A DNA stretch of 64,000 nt, from contig CM060202.1 in assembly GCA_030562195.1 (NCBI GenBank), positions 28,940,317 to 29,004,316 of the forward strand, read 5' to 3'. Position 1 is the stretch's first letter. Each line of letters opens with the position of its first letter. Below, one piece after another: positions 25,601-36,035 of the stretch. Under the pieces are notes generated by a model, which did no database searches, had not been told where the DNA came from, and worked only from the letters and a program-made list of their open reading frames with translations. Position numbers and translations under genes: made by a program. The stretch comes from Nipponacmea schrenckii. Taxonomy: Eukaryota; Mollusca; Gastropoda; Lottiidae.

Positions 25601-28015
25601 TCTTCTGTAGTTCTTTTTCTGTAGTTCTTCTGTAGTTCCTCTACTGTAGTTCTTCTTCTATAGTTCTTCTATAGTTCTTCTTCTATAGTTCTTCTTCTGT
25701 AGTTCTCCTTCTGTAGTTCTTCTCCTGTAGTTCTTCTCCTGTAGTTCTTCTTCTGTAGTTTTTCTGTAGTTCTTCTTCTGTAGTTCTTCTGTAGTTCTTC
25801 TTCTATAGTTCTTCTTCTGTAGTTCTTCTTCTGTAACTCTTCTATAGTTCTTCTTTTGTAGTTCTTCTATAGTTCTTCTTCTGTAGTTCTTCTGTAGTTC
25901 TTCTTCTGTATAGTTCTTCTTCTGTAGTTCTTCTGTAGTTCCTCTACTGTAGTTCTTCTTCTATAGTTCTTCTTCTATAGTCCTTCTTCTGTAGTTCTTC
26001 TTCTGTAAAGTTCTTCTTCTGTATAGTTCTTCTTCTATAGTTCTTCTTCTATAGTTCTTCTTCTGTATAGTTCTTCTTCTGTGGTTCTTCTTCTGAGGTT
26101 CTTCTTCTGAGGTTCTTCTTCTGTAGTTCTTCTTCTATAGTTCTTCTTCTGAGGTTCTTCTTCTGTAGTTCTTCTTCTATAGTTCTTCTTCTGTAGTTCT
26201 TCTTCTATAGTTCTTCTTCTGTAGTTCTTCTTCTGTAGTTCTTCTGTAGTTCTTCTTCTATAGTTCTTCTTCTGTAGTTCTTCTTCTGTAACTCTTCTAT
26301 AGTTCTTCTTTTGTAGTTCTTCTATAGTTCTTCTTCTGTAGTTCTTCTATAGTTCTTCTTCTGTAGTTCTTCTATAGTTCTTCTTTTGTAGTTCTTCTAT
26401 AGTTCTTCTTCTGTAGTTCTCCTAAAGTTTTCTAAAGTTCTTCTTCTGTAGTTCTTCTTCCATATTGCTTCTTCCGGTTCGGGTAAAAAAAAAGCCATAC
26501 CGCAGATGTTGAGAAAAGAGAGACTTCTCCAATAGTTTCTTCTGTCTTGATGTTGTGTTCTTCTTCTGTAGTTCTTTTTCTGTAGTTCTTCTTCTGTAGT
26601 TCTTCTTCTGTGGTTCTTCTTCTATAGCTCTTCTTCTGAGGTTCTTCTTCTGTAGTTCTTCTTCTATAGTTCTTCTTCTGAGGTTCTTCTTCTGTAGTTC
26701 TTCTTCTATAGTTCTTCTTCTGAGGTTCTTCTTCTGTAGTTCTTCTTCTATAGTTCTTCTTCTGAGGTTCTTCTTCTGAGGTTCTTCTTCTGAGGTTCTT
26801 CTTCTGTAGTTCTTCTTCTATAGTTCTTCTTCTGAGGATCTTCTTCTGTAGTTCTTCTTCTATAGTTCTTCTTCTGTAGTTCTTCTTCTATAGTTCTTCT
26901 TCTGTAGTTCTTCTTCTGTAGTTCTTCTTCTATAGTTCTTCTTCTGTAGTTCTTCTTCTATTTTTCTTCTTCTGTAGTTCTTCTTCTGTAGTTCTTCTGT
27001 AGTTCTTCTTCTATAGTTCTTCTTCTGTAGTTCTTCTTCTGTAGTTCTTCTGTAGTTCTTCTTCTGTAGTTCTTCTTCTGTAGTTCTTCTTCTGTAGTTC
27101 TTCTTCTATAGTTCTTCTTCTATAGTTCTTCTTCTGAAACTCTTCTATAGTTCTTCTTTTGTAGTTCTTCTACAGTTCTTCTTCTATAGTTCTTCTTCTA
27201 TAGTTCTTCTTCTGTAGTTCTTCTTCTGTAGTTCTTCTTCTGTAGTTCTTCTTCTGTAGTTCTTCTTCTGTAGTTCTTCTTCTATAGTTCTTCTTCTGTA
27301 GTTCTTCTTCTATAGTTCTTCTTCTGTAGTTCTTCTTCTATAGTTCTTCTTCTATAGTTCTTCTTCTGTAGTTCTTCTTCTGTAGTTCTTCTTCTATAGT
27401 TCTTCTTCTATAGTTCTTCTTCTGTAACTCTTCTATAGTTCTTCTTTTGTAGTTCTTCTACAGTTCTTCTTCTGTAGTTCTTCTTCTATAGTTCTTCTTC
27501 TGTAGTTCTTCTTCTATAGTTCTTCTTCTATAGTTCTTCTTCTGTAGTTCTTCTTCTGTAGTTCTTCTTCTATAGTTCTTCTTCTATAGTTCTTCTTCTG
27601 TAACTCTTCTATAGTTCTTCTTTTGTAGTTCTTCTACAGTTCTTCTTCTACAGTTCTTCTTCTATAGTTCTTCTTCTATAGTTCTTCTTCTGTAGTTCTT
27701 CTTCTGTAGTTCTTCTTCTGTAGTTCTTCTTCTGTAGTTCTTCTTCTGTAGTTCTTCTTCTATAGTTCTTCTTCTGTAGTTCTTCTTCTATAGTTCTTCT
27801 TCTGTAGTTCTTCTTCTATAGTTCTTCTTCTGTAGTTCTTCTTCTATAGTTCTTCTTCTATAGTTCTTCTTCTGTAGTTCTTCTTCTATAGTTCTTCTTC
27901 TATAGTTCTTCTTCTATAGTTCTTCTTCTATAGTCCTTCTTCTATAGTTCTTCTTCTGTAGTTCTTCTTCAATAGTTCTTCTTCTGTGGTCTTTCCTCTG
28001 TAGAACTTCTTCTTC
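25600..28015. repeat. TTCTTCTGTAG / TTCTTCTATAG minisatellite, ~2.4 kb
   Basis: The dominant unit is TAGTTCTTCTTCTG or TAGTTCTTCTTCTA, with TGAGGTTC and TAACTCTTC variants arranged in higher-order blocks. The ~85-bp linker interrupts it at 26475-26565. It separates the five-domain antistasin gene from the retrotransposon remnant. Confidence 0.97.
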
Positions 28016-28084
28016 TTATGTCAGTTGCTTCTGAATGGTGAAGCGCGACGAGCTCTTGGGCTTCACCCGAGTCTTCTGTTATAC

Positions 28085-28990
28085 TTGTTGACAATCTATC
28101 GGGGACAAAGTGCTCATTGATCGCTTTACTACTTATGTATAAATCATTCCTGACTCCTTTAGAAAATAATACACTGTCTTACAGATAGTTAACATATCCT
28201 AACCCGTATGGGACACAATGTTTTCATTATATTGACCAGTGGTTATTTCCCTTAGTTGCTCACAGTGGATTAACAGATGTTCGGCGGTGCCAGCTTCACC
28301 ACAAGGAATTGGCTTAAGTTGCCTCCCATGTCGATCTGATGCCTTTAGGGATTATGCTCCGTATTTCCGATAAACTGTAGTCTATCCGGTCAACTCCGAT
28401 AATCCTATTTTTACGCGTTCATTTCCAATTTCGTTCCCTTGTATGCCGACATGAGACGGGATACATGCCATTTGCCTTGGCTATGTATAAAGGAGTACCC
28501 TTGCCTGATTTCATCTACTACCTCTACTTGGTAATTAAAGGAATCGTTGAGTATCGATGTCAGACTGCTTAGCGAGTCGCTTAGTACTACATAGTTTCAA
28601 TACATATAGCGAGCATCTCTGATGCATACAATAGGATGTAGATCCCAAGACCCGCTGTACCATCATCCGGGTTTCGTGACCATGGGTTTGCTTTCCAACC
28701 ACCTTGCATCTATATAAGTAAAGGCGATCATTCGAGCCTTGCAGAGGTCGTTCCGTTTCTATTAAATCTCGAGGAGAGAGAGGTGTCGACAGTGGGGGTT
28801 TGGTGGTGGGGGAAATAGCCAATCTAGCCCATGTTTCGGAACGGAGTCCCATACTGACTGACCGAAGCTCATCGTCTTTTTTGCCTGCCTGAACCCCGTG
28901 GTCTCGAGATAGGTCGGAGATGATTTTCCAGGGTGCATGGTTTTTTTACCAGTATATTAAGGCTAACTACTCTCTGTGGATATATAGGGT
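28085..28990 (-). mobile_element. Non-LTR retrotransposon remnant: RNase H domain and C-terminal zinc-knuckle-like tail
   Basis: On the minus strand, with frameshifts and stops: VLSDSLSSLTSILND (about 28590-28545) matches the DSLSSL block of retrotransposon RNase H; CIPSHVGIQGNEIGNERVK (28468-28412) matches the PSHVGIxGNExAD motif; PCGEAGTAEHLLIHC (28306-28261) matches the Cys/His motif at the end of many I- and Jockey-like ORF2 proteins. The degraded segment upstream (28990-28600) should be the start of RNase H and the RT tail. No intact frame remains. The clade is not certain. Confidence 0.8.
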
Positions 28991-29159
28991 GACATCACCA
29001 ACGTCTTGTAAGTAGAGACTATGTTTTTCAACTTATGGCGAACTGAGTCCTATACCTTGACAAAAGCTCGTTATTTCAAACATTCTATCGAGAACTCTTA
29101 CTGGCTGTATTCGCTGACGTACAATAACCAAATCGCTGCACTTGTAAACCTCTGTGATA

Positions 29160-29720
29160 CACAAAGGTGGCTATCGCAGTCAAGGTATAAGATGAAGTGT
29201 GTAATAGCTTGACATTGTGAAGATGTGATACAAGAAAGAGGCTATCGCAGTCAAGGTATAAGACGAAGTGTGTAATAGCTTGACATTGTGAAGATGTGAT
29301 ACAAGAAAGAGGCTATCGCAGTCAAGGTATAAGATGAAGTGTGTAATAGCTTGACATTGTGCAGATGTGATACAAGAAAGAGGCTATCGCAGTCAAGGTA
29401 TAAGACGAAGTGTGTAATAGCTTGATATTGTGAAGATGTGATACCAGAAAGAGGCTATCGCAGTCAAGGTATAAGACGAAGTGTGTAATAGCTTGACATT
29501 GTGAAGAGGTGATACAAGAAAGAGGCTATCGCAGTCAAGGTATAAGACGAAGTGTGTAATAGCTTGACATTGTGAAGAGGTAAATACAAGAAAGAGACAT
29601 TCGCAGTCAAAGTATAAGACGAAGTGTGTAATAGCTTGACATTGTGAAGATGTGATACAAGAAAGAGGCCCTCGCAGTCAAGGTATAAGATGAAGTATAT
29701 TACTGCTTGACATTGTGAAG
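29160..29720. repeat. Satellite, ~72-bp unit, about eight copies
   Basis: The unit has GAGGCTATCGCAGTCAAGGT followed by ATAAGACGAAGTGTG and TAATAGCTTGACATTGTGAA. The second half is the ~42-bp core also present at 14516-14690. Confidence 0.95.
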
Positions 29721-29820
29721 ATGGTAATGTATAAATATATCGTACTTTTTGAACATTACCTAGCTTTGCATAGTTCTAATTGATTACCCAATAAAGAAAT
29801 TATTCATATCATTATTATTG

Positions 29821-30311
29821 TTAAAGCGGCCCAGGCTTTATTTGTTTCGGACAATCATCCGACAGCCTCAAACACATAAAATCTTTTGGTTAGCTAATCA
29901 GAAATAGTCTACAGAGCTTACCTTTGAAATTTGAGCCTTCAAATCCATGTGTATCCATAATAATCCGTGTTTGAAAAATCATAATGACTTTACGAACGTC
30001 CCGCCATATTGGAAAACGGTTCGTCTTGATAATCAAAGAGTTATCCTTCCCGTCGTGCAATAGCGGTCATCTATATAAACAGACTACAACGCATTTTTCA
30101 ATTGTAGACTTTGTCACCAGGACACACAATTTTCAGACTGACTGGAGACCAGCCGCGTACAGCAAGGAAAAAGATGAAAAGTGAAATTTTTTGTTTGAGG
30201 CATATTTCAAGGTATTTTGCGATTTTCTTAGAGCTTGAATATTTCTGAAGACTGTTTAAATGTAACAAAGGCCCAAAACGACCCCTAAAAATCAAGCCTG
30301 GGCCCCTTTAA
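29821..30311 (-). mobile_element. MITE, TTAA-flanked, copy 2 (inverted)
   Basis: 491 bp, ends TTAAAGCGGCC and GGCCCCTTTAA. It is the reverse complement of the element at 12609-13105, apart from a few substitutions and small indels. It lies just beyond the 3' end of the antistasin/pacifastin gene. Short frames inside it are not genes. Confidence 0.85.
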
Positions 30312-30467
30312 TGCATGCCCTGGACTATGTCAATAACTCTATGGCAGTAATTGCTTTAAAACGTTGTGTCGCGACATGGATCACCTCACATTTGGAGAGT
30401 TTGTGGAGTTAATCATGCTATTTTAGTTTTTCTTTAAGTTCAATAAAACAAATGTAATAAATATATT

Positions 30468-30473
30468 TTTATT
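30468..30473 (-). terminator. Candidate poly(A) signal of the antistasin/pacifastin gene
   Basis: AATAAA on the minus strand, about 140 nt after the stop at 30613-30615. Confidence 0.4.
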
Positions 30474-30612
30474 AAAAATATAAGTTAAAGAAACAACAGT
30501 ATATGAATGAAAATAAAAAAACAAATATTTTAACTCCGTTAAGAAGTTGAAAGACCAGTATTGATTGAGGTGAGGTTTCTTCGAATTACCAGGGTATCAA
30601 AGATTCGGTTAT

Positions 30613-33600
30613 TTAAGCTTCAAGTCTCGTTTTGTCGAAGTCTGAAAATTGAAAATTGAAAAACTTATATTCACTCAGTACAAGGGGCGATTCACTTAAA
30701 ATACGAAATTGACTAAGTGGCCAGGAAGAAACAAGCTTAAATCAAAGACCTAAGTGGCAGTTAAGAATTGGATTAATCATACGTGCTGGTGATACTGTCG
30801 TTGAATGCTGTTTTGAAAAATGTTCAAGGATTATCGAGCCTTTCCGTTTCCATGACAATTTGAAGGATAAGTATGACAGAAAACTCCGTTTTATGTAAAA
30901 GGAAATGCCATGCACAACAGTGAACATATAAATGCCATCTGCGCCACTTCATATACAAGGCATTACTATCGTATATGAATTATTTTCAATTAACCCATTT
31001 CAATATACAGTAATTACTGACTATATTTGAGCGACGGTTCCAACCAGTCTTCTGTGGTTATTCTGATAAAGAAATGTCGCTCTAATAAAGTTAGTACATG
31101 TAATTCTAATCCATTAGATCTAGTTTATTTATTCATCACCTTTACTTCCATGTCTTTAATAAAGATTGTGAATTACTTTGCTTTACTTACCAATAAGACA
31201 AGCTCTCAAAGTACAAAGGCTTCTTCCATTGCGACAGAAACACGTATTACAATCCTTTTTATAACTTGTACCATTGGGATATACTTGCTTTCCGTCTCTA
31301 CATGAACCTGCTATATAAAATTTATAATATTTTGAACATGTGTCACTGTTAAATTACGATAACTGAAACAACTTAAGACATCTGCTGATTTCATTTTTTA
31401 ACTGACATCGAACTGATCCATTTTCAATCTCGAATAATTATTGACTTAATCCAAGACTCACCATCACCATTACAATATTTCTCTGTACACAGTGTTCTAC
31501 CATTCAAACAGAAACAATCATTACAATCTTTTTTAAAGGTTTGACCATTGGAATATGTTCTCCCATTGTAAGTACAGCCATCTGTGAAAGAAACGTTGAA
31601 ATTTATTAGAAATATAGTTAGATAACGGTGTATGAGAAAGTGTTATCCCAAGAGATAATGCTAAAAATATTCTATTATCATTCATTTCTTTAACTAACAG
31701 TGATATTTGGTGATAAATAAAATTCCAAACTCTTCTTCCTTGATAACAAAAATATCACCACTCGTCGATAAAATAAAAAAAAAAAACAAGGCAGAGTCTC
31801 AGAGTTTTTCAATTTAACCAACTTGTGGTAATAGTTTTGATATCAGAAAAGAATCGTAAGCGAATCTTTATATATTATTTGAAGACGACTTGTCTCAAAG
31901 CGTCATAATACATAGCTATCAGGACAGGGCGATGTTGGTGGTAGATGACTAGTTAACGTCATTGTCAGCTCATGCTGATATCATAGACTACCCACAGAGA
32001 TAAATCGTAAGTAGTTCAATATGCCATTTATAGGGTGAAAGATGGTAATGTGGAAGGGTTAAGCAAAACGAAAATAGTTGAAAACCCCGACCTAATGAAA
32101 GAATGAGCCCAATCCTTACCCCCGGATTTACAGGAACACAGCTTGCAGCCTCTACTATCTGTATTGTACCCATAGCTACATTTTCTAAAACAGTCGAACG
32201 GTGGGCAGATATCAACTGAAAAAAATATAAAAAATTCCAAATAAGTTGATGTCTATGGTTCACTGGCTTACAGAAATCATCCACCACCCAAAAACCTTAT
32301 CAGGATACAAACATAACGCATTTCGTTAGTCAAGCCCATAACAACTTGATTGTCGGGGAGCAAATGACTAATTCGGAAGGGCAAGGCAGTAGTGTTAATT
32401 TGAAGAATTGAAATTTATCGGCTGTCCAATTTTCTTAAGGTAGCAAGTCGTTTCTTTAGAAAGGCATTGTCACCCACCCACATCAGCTTTTACAGAACAG
32501 AAAACAGAAAAAGGTTAATGCGGGAAGAGCAATATAAAATGATCAGTCAAAAGTCGATTCTACTTACTTGGGGAAGGTTTACATTTACATGTGGGGCAGC
32601 CATTGGAATCCTTCTGGAAACCACCAGGGCATTCAATTCCTTCACATGGGTTTCGTACATATACTGGACACACTGGAAGTTAAGAGACGAATACTTTCAG
32701 ACAAACAGTTGTTATACTCACTGATCTTTTTAATGATATGTGCATCAGAAATGATTCTACTGAAAGATGGGCCTTACTTATTTACCTAAAAGTAATCTTT
32801 GATCGACCGTGACACACCTCTAGATAGCATTTTTGACATTGTATGTTCAGCTTTCTGGTCCGGTATAAGTCAATACTAATACTTATATATCCCTGTGATA
32901 GAGAGCATTCAATATTCTTTTTAGGTAAATAGCCATTTTTTTTAGCAATAATAACATTAACGTTATCATTGTCGAACTATAATGTTAAAAAGTTGAAACA
33001 CTCACCTGGGCCTGGTTTGGGTTTACATTTACATGTTCCACATCCGTCGCTGTCGGTAAAATATATACGGCCGTATGGACAGAAGAAGCAAGATCTAGCT
33101 TTCAAACAATTGCTGGCTGTAAAAGAATTGATTAATGTAAATGTCAATGTGCTTTACAGTAGGGTGACAATATTATCGTTGGATGCAATAAAACTTAGCC
33201 GAAACCATTTCAGTGAAGACTTTGTTCAACTGATAGATTGTACAAAAAACACAAATACATCTACGCAAATTACATACTAGAATATATTCATTGTTATAGC
33301 AGGCCTTCATTCCTTATTCAAGTCACAGAATAATATCGAAATAAAACAGAGCCAAGAGATATGGTGTGATTTTGAGGGTTTATACTGTGTTACCTTCACG
33401 ACACGACACCTCTATCCTAAATCTCGTTACTTTTGATAACCAGTAACTTACATAACGGCTAACGAAGAGCTTTGATGGTTTCATTGTATTGACAGTGATA
33501 AAATTGACCCGTCAGATTTTTAGAAGTTCGATACGATCAATCTAAAAGCAGGTGTGTTTTATAATATTATCCGGATTGTATATGATAATCAGATAAAGGT

Positions 33601-34261
33601 TATAATAACTTACGTTTACATCGACATGTAGGACAACCGCGACTATCCAGAACATTTCCATTAGGACACCAGATAGCACAAACTGGGCCACAGACTGGTC
33701 TGATCGGGTCAATGGGACGTGGAATTTTATCAATCAAACCTGGGAGAATTGGGTTGATTAAAGGTCCATCGGGGCCATCCGGTCCAACTGGGGTTAGGGC
33801 TGAAAAATCGATAGACATAACCGTAAAAATCTAACAAACTGAAGTAGGATATTACGATACATGTATTAAGCGTTTATATTCAATACCACGTGATACACAT
33901 TGAGAAATATATTACAGTGTACTCAGAGAAATCCGATATTTGAATATTCAGACACTCTACGTAATCCGATATCTTTTAATTCATAATATCAAAATAAAAC
34001 TTTGATCTTTTAAAGTTTTATTATTTACATATATTGGCCTTGCTTCTCTTTATAAATTTCACAAAAAACAAGCGTGAATACAATATGACAATATAACATT
34101 GCTAGTGGATGTATTTAGACCTGATGTATGAGATATAATACACAAATTAAAATATTTTCAATTTTTAAGAGAATCTAAATCCAATTAAAATCTTTATTAA
34201 AGTACGTACCTTGGCAAGACACGGCCAGCAGAGCGCTCACGAGAAATACTGCAGACTTCAT
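30613..34261 (-). CDS. Secreted hybrid inhibitor: four antistasin plus two pacifastin/VWC-like domains (272 aa, 8 exons)
   Basis: Exons 34261-34210, 33799-33614, 33116-33006, 32672-32568, 32215-32120, 31581-31462, 31310-31191, 30641-30613; every joint is phase 1 and the total is 819 nt. Exon 1 is a signal peptide ([18 protein letters not shown]), close to that of the paralogue at 24872. Exon 2 has a Pro/Gly/Asp linker ([10 protein letters not shown]) and an antistasin domain (CGPVCAIWC, then [10 protein letters not shown]). Exons 3 to 5 each encode one antistasin domain. Exons 6 and 7 encode a different fold: [11 protein letters not shown], then CNDCFC, then CTEKYC; and [11 protein letters not shown], then CNTCFC, then CTLRAC. 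The CNxCxC and CTxxxC spacing is that of pacifastin-type inhibitors, but the first loop is longer, as in VWC domains. The last exon gives DFDKTRLEA and a stop. A serine-protease inhibitor is likely; targets are unknown. Confidence 0.85.
31920..31985. repeat. Single copy of the ~65-bp repeat in intron 5
   Basis: GTTGGTGGTAGATGAC, GTTAACGTC and ATGCTGATATCA here match the tandem array at 41399-41735. Confidence 0.65.
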
Positions 34262-34308
34262 ATTAGTGACTATATATTTAAACTGATCTTAAATTGTGAA
34301 ATTGATGA

Positions 34309-34316
34309 CTTATATA
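34309..34316 (-). promoter_or_regulatory. TATA box of the antistasin/pacifastin gene
   Basis: TATATAAG on the minus strand, about 50 nt before the ATG at 34261, the same arrangement as at 24920-24927. Confidence 0.6.
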
Positions 34317-34319
34317 CCG

Positions 34320-36030
34320 TGCAGAGATCCGCGTCGCACCTGTGAGTACGTCCAGCATTACGTTTTTACCTCTCACGATCTTGTCCGCTTTAGGGTCAAA
34401 CTCAGTAAGACGATTTTGATTGGTTTACAAGTGAAAAGGAGTGTTTTTATTGGACGAAACAAGCGGATGTTGGTGACCTCTATTCTATCATATGGAGCAT
34501 CTAAAATCAAGATTGTTTACATTGTAAACTTGTTTACATTGTAAACTTGTCAACTCTCCAGTATTTCACATTACATAGATGTTGTTGATGTAACGTAATT
34601 AATGTGTACTGTTTAAGGGTCATACGAACTTATTTCCTGGTCAAATTCGACATAAACATTTTACTTCTTACCTTTCTGCACGAGTATTTGCTAATAAAGA
34701 CGAGCTTAGAATAGACGAAGTGTGATGGTTAGTCCGGAATTACTGATACAGTAAAAGGAATAAACAAGTGTTTCCGCATCGTGTCCGGAGTCGTTCCTCA
34801 CTCCGCTTCTACTATTTCCACCTATTTCGATATCGTACCGGGCGCCTATGAAATATTAAAATGAGGGTGGGTTTGTTAAGCAAGCCCTAGTTTCAATTTC
34901 ATACCGTAATCCTTGAAATAAGAATTAAAAAATTTCTGTTATTTAAAATTTATTCCGATACAACAGTAGGGGGAGGGGGGGAGGTGGGAGTGGTTGGAGA
35001 GATCCTTACTGTTTTAAGTATTAAAAATATGAAACGGACTCGTAATAACACTTTTTAGAAGGACATTTTTAAGAATATATCATGTTTTATTACAAGAATT
35101 ACAATAGTAAATAGCAAACATATTTAATAACTTATAAAATATACTATTTATGAGATAACGATGTCTTTTCTCCAGTCATACTCATACTATCATCAAACAA
35201 CTGAAATTCGCTCGTGTAACAATTAATCAGAGATGAATGGAGTTTTACGTCCTACTCTTCTGCATCTTATGGGTTAATGAAGACGGGGAACGTCATGCAG
35301 TGTGAAATAAAGGGCATTTGCCAGGACAGAGGCATTAGCCTACTCTTTTTGCGATTTCCAACTGTCGAGGGATCATCAACGTACAATCTCTAAATTATTA
35401 TTTCCAACATTGGTAATTTGTTCACAATCTCATCGCACCTGTTCCTTCTGGAAATCTTACATCGAGCGAATTTCAATCGTCAAACTGTATGACATTAGCT
35501 GCATGTAAAGGGAGCTAACCCGTTTCCTTGAATAAATATTTTTTTAAGACACTTTAACAATCCAATCCATTCTTATATAACAAAAATATAAAACGTGTTG
35601 ATTGACACTTTATCACAATGAATGGATGCTGACACGGAACGAGTTTCTGAGTATTTGATTTTCGATGGTGTTTTCATTTGCGCAGGTTACTAATACAAAT
35701 TATAAGAGCCGATTTTTTTATGACCATAATGCAGGCGTCTAAGATACATGATGCACTGACTCGCTTTGTTCCGACTGTGTTACAAAACCTTACAAAATGT
35801 TAATGAAAAATGGAAAAACAAAACGTCGTTAAAAGAAGAAAAGAAAAGCAACAGAAGTTATTTTAGAAAATCATTTTACATGTCCGTAAAATAAACCCTA
35901 ACAATACGCTATAAAGGTATACTCTCTCTAAGAATATCTGTTATGTCAACTAGTAAATCTACTGCTGATGAATATATGCCTATTCAAAGAGGTAGTATAC
36001 CTTAGCAATAAATTACAAATGAGATTAAGT
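34320..36030. other. Intergenic between the inhibitor gene and the cholinesterase gene
   Basis: Short frame at 34296-34544 (+) without a domain. A guanine-rich run is at about 34970-34990. A long copy of the dispersed ~170-bp element lies at 35232-35390 (+). AATAAA on the minus strand at 35086-35091 is a possible, distant poly(A) signal for the cholinesterase gene. Confidence 0.5.
35232..35390 (+). repeat. Dispersed ~170-bp element, long copy
   Basis: From GAATGGAGTTTTACGTCC through TTATGGGTTAATGAAGACGG to TTTCCAACTGTCGAGGGATC. One of the best copies for a consensus. Confidence 0.8.
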
Positions 36031-36035
36031 ACAAG

